From assembly GCA_910584595.1 (NCBI GenBank), contig CAJUBQ010000160.1, positions 1 through 6,441 on the forward strand: a stretch of 6,441 nucleotides of DNA, written 5' to 3'. The notes below the pieces were generated by a model. The model made no database searches and was not told the DNA's origin. It saw nothing but the letters and a program-made list of their open reading frames with translations. Origin of the DNA: an uncultured Eubacterium sp. GTDB taxonomy: Bacteria; Bacillota; Clostridia; Lachnospirales; Lachnospiraceae. The position numbers and the translations under genes are program-made. Below, piece by piece: positions 1 to 5,424 of the stretch. Position 1 is the first letter of the stretch, and each line of letters opens with the position of its first letter.

Positions 1-133
1 GGGATTCTTACGTTCTGGAAACCGGAACAATGAGACAGGGCCGATTCCCTCATCCGGCGTTAATTTAACAGAACTTGATATGATAAAAGAATACGAAAAC
101 TATGCGTATTTAAATCTTTTCTACAGTTCCTAA
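1..133 (+). CDS. C-terminal end of an unidentified protein (partial, runs off the left edge)
   Basis: An open frame enters from the left edge (first full codon at base 2) and gives 43 residues before TAA at 131-133. The visible tail is hydrophilic, then acidic and aromatic (TELDMIKEYENYAYLNLFYSS after an N/G/P-rich stretch), with no motif I recognise. The stop codon runs directly into a strong rho-independent hairpin, which is what the end of a real transcription unit looks like and is the main reason to call it a gene. It is convergent with tenI on the other strand. Family and function cannot be judged from so short a tail. Confidence 0.55.
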   Translation, partial: GFLRSGNRNNETGPIPSSGVNLTELDMIKEYENYAYLNLFYSS

Positions 134-172
134 AAGGCTCAAACACTGTATTTATACATATTTGAGCCTTTT
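132..172. terminator. Bidirectional rho-independent terminator between convergent genes
   Basis: A perfect 12-bp stem, AAAAGGCTCAAA (132-143) paired with TTTGAGCCTTTT (161-172), encloses a 17-nt loop. The T-run on the right serves the plus-strand partial gene, whose TAA overlaps the stem. The A-run on the left becomes a U-run in the minus-strand transcript and so can also end the thi operon, 41 bp after the tenI stop. Nothing else is evident between 173 and 212. Confidence 0.88.
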
Positions 173-212
173 TACATGTTCACAGGCACGAAAAAGATCA
201 TGCAAACAGCAA

Positions 213-821
213 TCATTCCATTTGATATTCTTTGAATCTTTCCTGTACATTCTCATACCGCATACATTCTGACATCACGCAGACTCCGTATGCACCTGCC
301 CGGATACACGCCGGCGCATTCTGGGCATGAATGCCTCCCAGCGCATAAACCGGCAGGTGCGGCACAGTCTCACAAACTTCCCGCAAAAAAGAAAGCCCTC
401 TTGGCGGCGCTCCCGGTTTACAGTCTGTTGCAAACACATGTCCGGCAGTAATATAAGTCGCTCCCGCTCTTTGCGCCTGCAGCGCTTCCTTCGCGGAATG
501 CACCGATGCGCCAAGGACGCAAAAACGCCGCTTCTGCTCTTCCGGCATCGATAACAGCAGTTGCAGCGGCAGATGCAGCGCTGCCGCTCCAAGACATAAT
601 GCCGTTTCTGTATAGGTATGTAAAATACATAACACATGATACTGTGCGCAAATATCCATGACCTGTGCAGCAAGCGTTTTGTATGCGTGCTCCGGCAAAT
701 CTTTTTCCCGGACGATAATCGCTTCCGGCCCCGCCTGCGCAATGTTTATGATTTGATTCTTATAATCCTGCACTGACAAATGTCTGTTTGTAATACAGCA
801 AATTTTGATCTGTTCCGACAT
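213..821 (-). CDS. tenI: TenI-type thiazole tautomerase (ThiE/TenI superfamily)
   Basis: A 202-aa TIM-barrel protein, last gene of the thi operon. TenI aromatises the thiazole carboxylate phosphate made by ThiG in the cytoplasm; its relative ThiE joins thiazole and pyrimidine phosphates. I favour TenI. The segment SVHS...GHVFATDCKPG...RG (residues 106-142) closely follows the TenI signature, including the His of GHVF (residue 128), which is catalytic in Bacillus TenI. The Asn-Asp motif that ThiE uses to hold Mg-HMP-pyrophosphate is replaced by ILHTYTETA (66-74), and the usual VHLGQ-type loop reads LHLP. REKD (38-41) is shared by both families. The Gly-rich GGI (162-164) and GAYGVCVMS segments fit the phosphate site. 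The ATG at 821 has AAAGGAG 5 nt upstream, overlapping the thiH stop; longer in-frame starts lie inside thiH. A ThiE activity cannot be excluded without structural or enzymatic data. Confidence 0.85.
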   Translation of the reverse strand: MSEQIKICCITNRHLSVQDYKNQIINIAQAGPEAIIVREKDLPEHAYKTLAAQVMDICAQYHVLCILHTYTETALCLGAAALHLPLQLLLSMPEEQKRRFCVLGASVHSAKEALQAQRAGATYITAGHVFATDCKPGAPPRGLSFLREVCETVPHLPVYALGGIHAQNAPACIRAGAYGVCVMSECMRYENVQERFKEYQME

Positions 822-831
822 CCTGTCTCCT

Positions 832-2160
832 TTATGACACATAAATATAATCATTTAGAACCGGCTGCAGCCCTTTTGAAGCAATATCCTCATACATTTG
901 CGCAAAACTTCTGCCGTCTGAGATTTCAAACTGCTCATCGCCTGTCTCAGCTTCTTGTATGCCATGGTATTTGCTCTCATGATCGCCGATTCCCGTCGAC
1001 ACTCCCGCAGATACCTTTGTCGCAGCTATCTTTATAATGCCGTCCCGAAAATGCTTCTGTTCTCTGGATGACACCGTAATCCCGACATAGGGCAAAAAAA
1101 TACGATAGGCGCAAAGCACCTGGCAAAGCTGCTTTTCATGCACATCCTGCGGAGAGATCTTATCATTATTCACAATGGGACGCAGCCTTGGACAGGATAA
1201 GGAATATTCTACATATGGGTATTTGCGCTGAAGGTAATACACATGCAGCGCCGAAGCAAGCGCATCTTTACGAAAATCAGACAGCCCAAGCAGCGCTGAA
1301 AACGCCACTCCCCGCATACCGCCCATAATCGCCCTCTCCTGTGCTTCAAATCGATATGGAAATACGCGCTTATGCCCCATTAAATGTAGTTTTTCGTACT
1401 GCTGCGCGTCATAGGTTTCCTGAAATACGGTAATATAGTCCGCGCCGCATTCATGCAGATAACGATAGTCTGCACTGTTTACCGGATAAATCTCCAGGCC
1501 CACATTGCGAAAATACTGTGCGGCCAGCCTGCAGGCTTCCCCGATATACGTAATGTCACTCATTGTATGGCTCTCGCCTGTCAAAATCAGTATCTCTTCC
1601 ATACCGGAATCTGCAATGACCTGCATCTCATGCCGAATTTCTTCCATCGTCAGTTTTTTGCGGGAAATATCATTATAACAATTGAATCCGCAATATACAC
1701 AATAATTTTCACAGTAATTGGCAATATATAGCGGCGTAAACAAATACACCGTATTTCCAAAATGCCTGCTTGTCTCGTATTTTGCCCTTACCGCCATCTC
1801 TTCCAGATGCGGCAGCGCTGCCGGAGACAGCAATGCCTTGAAATCTTCCACCGAACATGTCTCACGCATCAGCGCACGTCGTACATCTGCATCCGTATAT
1901 TGCTGCGGCTGAAAGCTTTGCATCTGTCCAAGTACTTTTTCCATAATATCCGAAGAGATACGTTCCATCCCTTCCATATATTCCATCGGATCTGTCCTCG
2001 CTGACGGATCCTGTTCCACCCGGTGTTTGCGCTCTAATGCGTCTGCCGTCAGCTTATTGGAATCTACAAAAAACTGGTTTTGCGTCAACTTCTTTTCCTT
2101 CTTTCTTACCTGGTTCTTTACATTCTTCTTTACATTCTTCTTTTTTAGTTTTGATCTCAT
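832..2160 (-). CDS. thiH: ThiH, 2-iminoacetate synthase (radical SAM tyrosine lyase)
   Basis: A 442-aa radical SAM enzyme that cleaves tyrosine to p-cresol and dehydroglycine, the C2-N donor for the ThiG thiazole reaction; it is oxygen-sensitive, which fits an anaerobe. The 4Fe-4S motif CENYCVYC (Cys150, Cys154, Cys157) is intact. It is followed by LTGE, QETY, a GHKRVFPYRFEAQERA segment, GLGxSDFR-like ALLGLSDFRKD and SCPRLRP, all typical of ThiH, and the C-terminus LQPVLNDYIYVS is complete. The family is usually about 370-390 aa, and the surplus here is a Lys-rich N-terminal stretch (residues 1-25) plus a polar linker before the recognisable domain near residue 60. The start is therefore uncertain. 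The ATG at 2160 lies 7 bp after the thiG stop but has no clear SD, whereas the in-frame ATG at 1986 has GAGG 9 nt upstream but would trim a segment often conserved in the family. Confidence 0.95.
   Translation of the reverse strand: MRSKLKKKNVKKNVKNQVRKKEKKLTQNQFFVDSNKLTADALERKHRVEQDPSARTDPMEYMEGMERISSDIMEKVLGQMQSFQPQQYTDADVRRALMRETCSVEDFKALLSPAALPHLEEMAVRAKYETSRHFGNTVYLFTPLYIANYCENYCVYCGFNCYNDISRKKLTMEEIRHEMQVIADSGMEEILILTGESHTMSDITYIGEACRLAAQYFRNVGLEIYPVNSADYRYLHECGADYITVFQETYDAQQYEKLHLMGHKRVFPYRFEAQERAIMGGMRGVAFSALLGLSDFRKDALASALHVYYLQRKYPYVEYSLSCPRLRPIVNNDKISPQDVHEKQLCQVLCAYRIFLPYVGITVSSREQKHFRDGIIKIAATKVSAGVSTGIGDHESKYHGIQEAETGDEQFEISDGRSFAQMYEDIASKGLQPVLNDYIYVS
2116..2139. repeat. Two-copy 12-bp tandem repeat in the thiH 5' end
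   Basis: CTTTACATTCTT occurs twice head to tail (2116-2127 and 2128-2139) and is followed by a T-rich run. On the minus strand it encodes the Lys/Asn/Val-rich KKNVKKNV part of the thiH N-terminal extension. Because the unit is 12 bp, copy-number change by slippage would keep the frame. Confidence 0.85.
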
Positions 2161-2167
2161 TGCATCT

Positions 2168-2944
2168 TTATGCGTCTCTCAAAAATCCGGTCAAAGGATC
2201 CGAAGCGGCCGCTCCCCGTTCCAGCACACGCCCAAGTCCGGCTAAATAAGCGCTGCGCCCTGCTTCAATCGCATTTTTAAAAGCTCCTGCCATTGCCGGA
2301 ATATCTCCAGCGGTTGCAATGGCGGTATTTGCCATAATTGCAGCTGCGCCCATTTCCATAGCCTCACATGCCTGCGACGGGCGTCCGATGCCCGCGTCTA
2401 CAATAATCGGCACATCTATTTCATCGATTAAAATCTGAATAAACGCTTTCGTTGCCAGTCCCTTATTGGAGCCGATTGGAGAAGCTAACGGCATGACTGC
2501 CGCCGCGCCTGCATTTACCAAATCTCTGGCCGTATACAAATCGGGATACATATAAGCAAGCACGACAAAGCCTTCTTTCGCAAGCTGCTCCGTAGCTTTC
2601 ACTGTTTCCACATTATCCGGAAGCAAATATTTGCTGTCTTTCATAATTTCAATTTTTACAAAGTCGCCGCACCCTAATTCTCGTGACAAACGCGCGATGC
2701 GGACAGCTTCTTTCGCATCTCTGGCGCCTGAAGTATTCGGCAGCAGCGTCACGCCTTTGGGAATGTAGTCCAAAATATTTTCATTTTTCTTAGTATTTGT
2801 ACGCCGCACAGCAAGCGTAATAATCTGTGCCCCTGCATTTTCTACAGCTGCTTTGATAAGCTCCATCGAATACTTTCCGGAACCAAGAATAAATCGAGAA
2901 GAAAATTCCTTTCCTCCTAATGTAAACGTATCTTTTTCTGCCAT
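2168..2944 (-). CDS. thiG: ThiG, thiazole synthase
   Basis: A 258-aa TIM-barrel enzyme that condenses 1-deoxy-D-xylulose 5-phosphate, dehydroglycine and ThiS-thiocarboxylate sulfur into the thiazole phosphate of thiamine. The start of the mature domain is canonical (FTLGGKEFSSRFILGSGKYS). Next come LLPNTSGARDAKEAVRIARL, with the family's usual GC replaced by GA, and VKIEIMKDSKYLLPDN, whose Lys97 corresponds to the imine-forming lysine known in Bacillus ThiG. The C-terminal GIGRPSQACEAMEMGAAAIMANTAIA segment fits the phosphate-binding loops. The length matches the family. I chose the ATG at 2944 because AAAGGAG lies 8 nt upstream and homology begins there. The frame stays open to a GTG at 3088, which would add 48 residues encoded by the neighbouring palindromic element; that extension has no counterpart in ThiG. 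It stops 7 bp before the thiH ATG. Confidence 0.96.
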   Translation of the reverse strand: MAEKDTFTLGGKEFSSRFILGSGKYSMELIKAAVENAGAQIITLAVRRTNTKKNENILDYIPKGVTLLPNTSGARDAKEAVRIARLSRELGCGDFVKIEIMKDSKYLLPDNVETVKATEQLAKEGFVVLAYMYPDLYTARDLVNAGAAAVMPLASPIGSNKGLATKAFIQILIDEIDVPIIVDAGIGRPSQACEAMEMGAAAIMANTAIATAGDIPAMAGAFKNAIEAGRSAYLAGLGRVLERGAAASDPLTGFLRDA

Positions 2945-3341
2945 ATCTATTGCTCCTTTTCCGTTATTCTGTAACAGTTCAGATAACAATGCCATTAACT
3001 TAAGCTTTTCGTAGTCAGACTTTGCATCTGGCGGAATGGTTTTGCTGGCTGGAATATCCTCTGAAAGGACGTTGAGGGGCGCTTTCACCGCAGTGTTGCC
3101 CCAGCCCGCTCAGAGGATGTTCCAGCCAGCAAAACCATTCCGCCAGACGCAGAGTCGTTCGGGAATCCGTTAAGTTAATGACATTGGTTCAGATAACCCA
3201 TGGAACTGTTACGTTTATCTTTCTATCATTATGAAATATCAGAACGTTTTTGAAAAATGCTTTCCGTGAGATGTTCTGACGCTTCAGACATTGATCGTCA
3301 AAATCCGGCTGCTGTTTAACAGGACTCTGCGTGCATCGTAT
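2945..3341. other. 397-bp non-genic gap inside the thi operon (thiS to thiG)
   Basis: The other junctions of this operon are 7 and 10 bp, so this gap is out of character. Bases 2945-2970 carry the thiG ribosome binding site (GGAG at 2953-2956). Bases 2971-3212 are the palindromic element listed separately. Bases 3213-3341 hold no recognisable gene. In the thiS frame the minus strand stays open after the thiS TGA for about 50 codons, ending inside the element, but it has no start codon with an SD and no recognisable motif. This stretch also has weak inverted repeats: TCAGAAC (3239-3245) with GTTCTGA (3273-3279), and TGACG (3277-3281) with CGTCA (3296-3300). Confidence 0.8.
2971..3212. repeat. 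Large imperfect palindromic element, MITE-like, between thiS and thiG
   Basis: The two halves are inverted copies of each other. The core arms 3028-3064 and 3110-3146 pair over 37 bp with one mismatch, including a perfect 27-bp block (3028-3054 with 3120-3146). A middle block (CATTAACTTAA, near 2993-3003 and 3170-3180) and the outer 10 bp (GTAACAGTTC at 2971-2980 with GAACTGTTAC at 3203-3212) also match; the segments between them have diverged. The 45-nt centre contains a further GGGGC (3076-3080) / GCCCC (3098-3102) stem. Reading outward from the centre, each arm encodes SED(I/V)PASKTIPPDA(K/E)S: on the minus strand for the left arm and the plus strand for the right arm. No transposase is present, so a non-autonomous mobile palindrome is the best reading. 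No clear target-site duplication is visible. In the operon mRNA it should fold into a very long hairpin. Confidence 0.88.
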
Positions 3342-3536
3342 TCAGCCTCCGCCTACAAAACTTACAACTTCTAAAACATCTCCCTCCTGAATGACATAAC
3401 TATCATATCTGCTTTTTGGTACAATCTGTTCATTGCATTCTACGGCAATGCCGTCTGCCGGATAGTTATTTTGCTTTAAATACTCTTTTAAGAGCAGCCC
3501 TGCAGCCGCCTCTTCCTTTCCGTTAATCAGAACCAT
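3342..3536 (-). CDS. thiS: ThiS, sulfur-carrier protein for thiazole synthesis
   Basis: A 64-aa ubiquitin-like (beta-grasp) protein. Its C-terminal glycine is adenylated by a ThiF-type enzyme and converted to a thiocarboxylate, which gives sulfur to ThiG. Visible hallmarks are the N-terminal MVLINGKE, the internal AVECNEQIVPKSRYDSYVIQEGDVLEVV and the terminal SFVGGG, like the ending known in Bacillus ThiS. The start is fixed by AAAGGAG 7 nt upstream of the ATG at 3536. An upstream in-frame ATG (3608) lies inside the leader hairpin without an SD and would add 24 residues foreign to the family. It is the first gene of the operon and is preceded by a promoter and a hairpin leader. The activating enzyme ThiF is not encoded in this window. 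Confidence 0.94.
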   Translation of the reverse strand: MVLINGKEEAAAGLLLKEYLKQNNYPADGIAVECNEQIVPKSRYDSYVIQEGDVLEVVSFVGGG

Positions 3537-3557
3537 TCTATCGCTCCTTTCTTTTTC

Positions 3558-3621
3558 CGGCAAAAAAGCCGCACGAAGAAATACACCCGTGGTGGTGCAC
3601 CCCTTCATGCGGCTTTTGCCG
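3558..3621 (-). promoter_or_regulatory. Long hairpin with U-run in the thiS leader (candidate attenuator)
   Basis: In the minus-strand transcript a 19-bp stem forms from 3621-3603 and 3578-3558, with one G-U pair and two extra U in the 3' arm, closing a 24-nt loop. The 3' arm reads GCGGC followed by six U, so the upper part resembles a rho-independent terminator. Each arm can also fold alone: CGGC-AAAA-GCCG (3621-3610) and CGGC-UUUUUU-GCCG (3571-3558). Two small hairpins could therefore compete with the long one. It lies between the putative promoter and the thiS ribosome binding site. It lacks the CUGAGA and ACCUGAUCUGG-type sequences of a TPP riboswitch. It may simply terminate transcripts of the upstream 64-aa gene, but thiS transcripts would then have to read through it. 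Confidence 0.7.
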
Positions 3622-3639
3622 ACACTCTATAATGTATTT

Positions 3640-3668
3640 ATACTACTTTGTTCTGCATGATTTGTCAA
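3640..3668 (-). promoter_or_regulatory. Putative sigma-A promoter of the thi operon
   Basis: On the minus strand, a consensus -35 TTGACA (3668-3663) is followed after 17 bp by TAGTAT (3645-3640), which matches the -10 at four of six positions. Transcription would start near 3633, giving a leader of just under 100 nt that contains the hairpin at 3558-3621. It sits immediately after the stop codon of the 64-aa gene. Confidence 0.6.
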
Positions 3669-3684
3669 GAGTCAATTTGGCTGC

Positions 3685-3879
3685 TCATGATTCTTTAATT
3701 TCATCAATGTCTTCCAAATTCACGCCGGACACTTGCAGCAGCGCCTTAAGTATTTTATATTCCTTTTTTAATTTTCCATATGTCTCAACCGCATTTTCTT
3801 TCTTTGCTGATACCATGTAATCTTGAATCTTTTTAAAATCATCCAATGCGGCTTTCGTAACTTCTATCCCAGACGGCAT
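3685..3879 (-). CDS. Uncharacterised 64-aa helical protein
   Basis: A short soluble protein, MPSGIEVTKAALDDFKKIQ and onward, rich in Lys, Asp and Glu, with spacing that suggests two or three amphipathic helices and no signal peptide, membrane segment or cysteine. I do not recognise a named family. The ATG at 3879 is set by an excellent SD, GGAGGTGA, 7 nt upstream. An in-frame TTG at 3894 would place that SD inside the coding sequence and is rejected. It appears to have its own promoter overlapping the end of the anti-sigma gene, and the thi promoter begins just after its stop, so it is probably an independent single-gene unit. A small regulator or an antitoxin-like partner protein is possible, but nothing in the sequence shows it. 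Confidence 0.75.
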   Translation of the reverse strand: MPSGIEVTKAALDDFKKIQDYMVSAKKENAVETYGKLKKEYKILKALLQVSGVNLEDIDEIKES

Positions 3880-3924
3880 ATCATCACCTCCCAATTATGA
3901 AAAGACGGTTACCCGAATACATTT

Positions 3925-3953
3925 ACTATATCATAATCGAACCGTTAAGTCTA
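3925..3953 (-). promoter_or_regulatory. Putative sigma-A promoter of the 64-aa gene
   Basis: On the minus strand, TAGACT (3953-3948) and TATAGT (3930-3925) are separated by 17 bp; the -10 matches five of six consensus bases. The -35 overlaps the stop codon of the anti-sigma gene. The predicted start lies about 40 bp upstream of the ATG at 3879. A loose inverted repeat, ACGGTT (3905-3910) with AACCGT (3940-3945), spans the site; it could be an operator or a weak terminator for the anti-sigma gene. Confidence 0.45.
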
Positions 3954-4811
3954 TGATTTTATGGCATCCTTTTGCGTATCTGCCTCTCCTTCTGTTTCTG
4001 ACTCTTCTATACATGTCCGGTAATCCGCTGCTGCCCTTGGATCAGCTTTCGATACGTCGACAGGAAGCTGAAATAATGCATTTAAACCAGTATAATTTTC
4101 ATTTCTGGAAATCACACCGGAAGCCTCATTATAATGATAAGCCTCCTGATTATAAAGCCAGCCGTCGCATACGCATAAATACAAGCCGTGATCCGCAAAT
4201 ATTTCCACATTATCACATTCTGTAAGTCTGTACAAAATGCCATTTTCCACAAATTCCGTATAATTGCCATGCATCGTAAACACATTATAATCTACCGGAT
4301 CATATCCTTTGATTAATGGTGATACAAAGAAAGACAAATCCGAATATGCGTCTTCTGATGTGTCCGGCATCGGTGTCCCATCTTCCCTTTTCACCGCAGT
4401 CACACAATATGACCGGTCATGCAGAATCTCTTGATTCGATTTGCTTTCATACTGCGAAATATCTTTTCCCGAAACAATCCCTAAGAATGTTACCTGATAT
4501 CCTGCAATTGTCTGCGTTTCATTAATACTGACCGCATCTTTGCCCTGAAAAGCATCGGTAAGCCTGCTATCATTCAATTTTTTCGTAATACTTTCCGGAG
4601 TCAAATATTTCCAGGAAGCATAAGCCGTTAAAGAACCTGTTGCTATAACAAATACAGTTGCAATAGCTGCCGCAGGTATTTTTCTGACTTTTTTCATATT
4701 CATAATGTCCGTCTCCTTTACTTGTCCCATAATTTTCTTGTTCAGCCGGTCATCCGGCTCTTTTGTCGGAGCAAGGGCTTGTTTTAATAACGTATCAAGA
4801 TCTTTGTTCAT
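3951..4811 (-). CDS. Membrane-anchored anti-sigma factor (probable)
   Basis: A 286-aa single-pass membrane protein. Residues 1-44 are cytoplasmic and helical (MNKDLDTLLKQALAPTKEPD, then Lys-rich) and are the expected sigma-binding part. Residues 45-66 form one hydrophobic segment. The remaining roughly 220 residues would be outside the cell, ending in an acidic, low-complexity tail. No HxxxCxxC zinc motif is present, so it is not a ZAS-type anti-sigma factor; it resembles the DUF4179-like anti-sigma proteins that pair with ECF factors in Clostridia. The ATG at 4811 has GAGG about 9 nt upstream inside the sigma gene, and the 17-bp overlap implies translational coupling, as is usual for sigma/anti-sigma pairs. 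The signal sensed by the outer domain cannot be read from the sequence. Confidence 0.82.
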   Translation of the reverse strand: MNKDLDTLLKQALAPTKEPDDRLNKKIMGQVKETDIMNMKKVRKIPAAAIATVFVIATGSLTAYASWKYLTPESITKKLNDSRLTDAFQGKDAVSINETQTIAGYQVTFLGIVSGKDISQYESKSNQEILHDRSYCVTAVKREDGTPMPDTSEDAYSDLSFFVSPLIKGYDPVDYNVFTMHGNYTEFVENGILYRLTECDNVEIFADHGLYLCVCDGWLYNQEAYHYNEASGVISRNENYTGLNALFQLPVDVSKADPRAAADYRTCIEESETEGEADTQKDAIKS

Positions 4812-5331
4812 TTAAAACAACCTCCAATTCTTTTTCTAATATCTTTCTGGCATGATACAGTCTGCTTTTTACTGTTCCGATCGGTATTCGTGCCACAGAA
4901 GCGATCTGTGCAACTGATAGCTCTTCCATGTAAAATAACAGCACAGGAATCTGATATCGCTGCGGCAGACGGGCTACTGCTTCTATCACTGCTGCCGTTT
5001 CTTCCTTTTGCAAAAATTGTGTCTCGGCAGACTGCTCCATCCTTTCCCATTGTCCGGTATCCTTTTCTTCCGTCAATGACTGCATATCCACAATCCTTTT
5101 TCTCCAGGCTAACTTACGCTTCCTGCTTTTCCATATATGCAGCGCCGTACCAAGAAGATAGCTTTTGGGATTTTTATCCGTCCGTATCCGATCGGTGTGC
5201 TCTACCGCCTTTAAAAATGTATCCTGATAAAGATCCTCTGCTTCCTGTATACTGCCGGTCAGATATACGCAAAAGGAATAAATATCCTTTCCATAAGCGC
5301 TGATACATTGTTCCAATTCCGCTTTTGTCAT
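4795..5331 (-). CDS. ECF-type (group 4) RNA polymerase sigma factor
   Basis: A 178-aa sigma-70 family protein with only regions 2 and 4. Region 2 occupies about residues 9-75 and contains the core-binding and -10 recognition motif EAEDLYQDTFLKA (30-42) and the aromatic W67. An acidic linker follows. Region 4 (about 115-170) has LPQRYQIPVLLFYMEELS and a helix-turn-helix, AQIASVARIPIGTVKSRLYHARK, that recognises the -35. It would direct RNA polymerase to a small regulon once released from the membrane anti-sigma factor encoded immediately downstream. The start at 5331 is supported by GGAG 7 nt upstream. A TGAACC-type -35 in its own upstream region suggests autoregulation. Which stress it answers is not visible. 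Confidence 0.94.
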   Translation of the reverse strand: MTKAELEQCISAYGKDIYSFCVYLTGSIQEAEDLYQDTFLKAVEHTDRIRTDKNPKSYLLGTALHIWKSRKRKLAWRKRIVDMQSLTEEKDTGQWERMEQSAETQFLQKEETAAVIEAVARLPQRYQIPVLLFYMEELSVAQIASVARIPIGTVKSRLYHARKILEKELEVVLNEQRS

Positions 5332-5424
5332 GATTCATCTCCACTCTTAAGACGTCCTGAAAAGGGTGGCTGTGCATAACCGTTCAGATCATAAAACAGC
5401 TGCTTTTGCACTGCCCTTCACTCA

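Noticed and set aside
275..742. 155-codon minus-strand Arg/Cys-rich frame within tenI
   Set aside because: Composition is typical of an out-of-frame reading; the overlapping TenI frame has clear family motifs.
2945..3088. ThiG start at GTG 3088 (306 aa)
   Set aside because: AAAGGAG 8 nt before the ATG at 2944 and the start of ThiG homology favour the 258-aa form. The extra residues come from the palindromic element. Kept only as a possibility in the findings.
2971..3212. CRISPR array or insertion sequence
   Set aside because: The repeats are inverted, not regularly spaced direct repeats, and no transposase or cas gene is present.
3213..3341. Roughly 50-codon open stretch after the thiS stop, in the thiS frame
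   Set aside because: No start codon with an SD and no recognisable motif; it may be decayed coding sequence but cannot be supported as a gene.
3537..3608. ThiS start at ATG 3608, or a leader peptide with consecutive Thr codons
   Set aside because: There is no SD, the ATG lies inside a strong hairpin, and ThiS homology starts at MVLING with its own AAAGGAG.
3541..3670. TPP riboswitch upstream of thiS
   Set aside because: Expected from function, but the conserved CUGAGA and ACCUGAUCUGG-type blocks are not present on the minus strand here or elsewhere upstream.
3880..3894. TTG start for the 64-aa gene (69 aa)
   Set aside because: It would place the GGAGGTGA ribosome binding site inside the coding region; the ATG at 3879 is correctly spaced from it.
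4890..5303. 137-codon plus-strand open frame opposite the sigma factor gene
   Set aside because: It is antisense to a clear ECF sigma gene, has no recognisable motif and is explained as a shadow frame.
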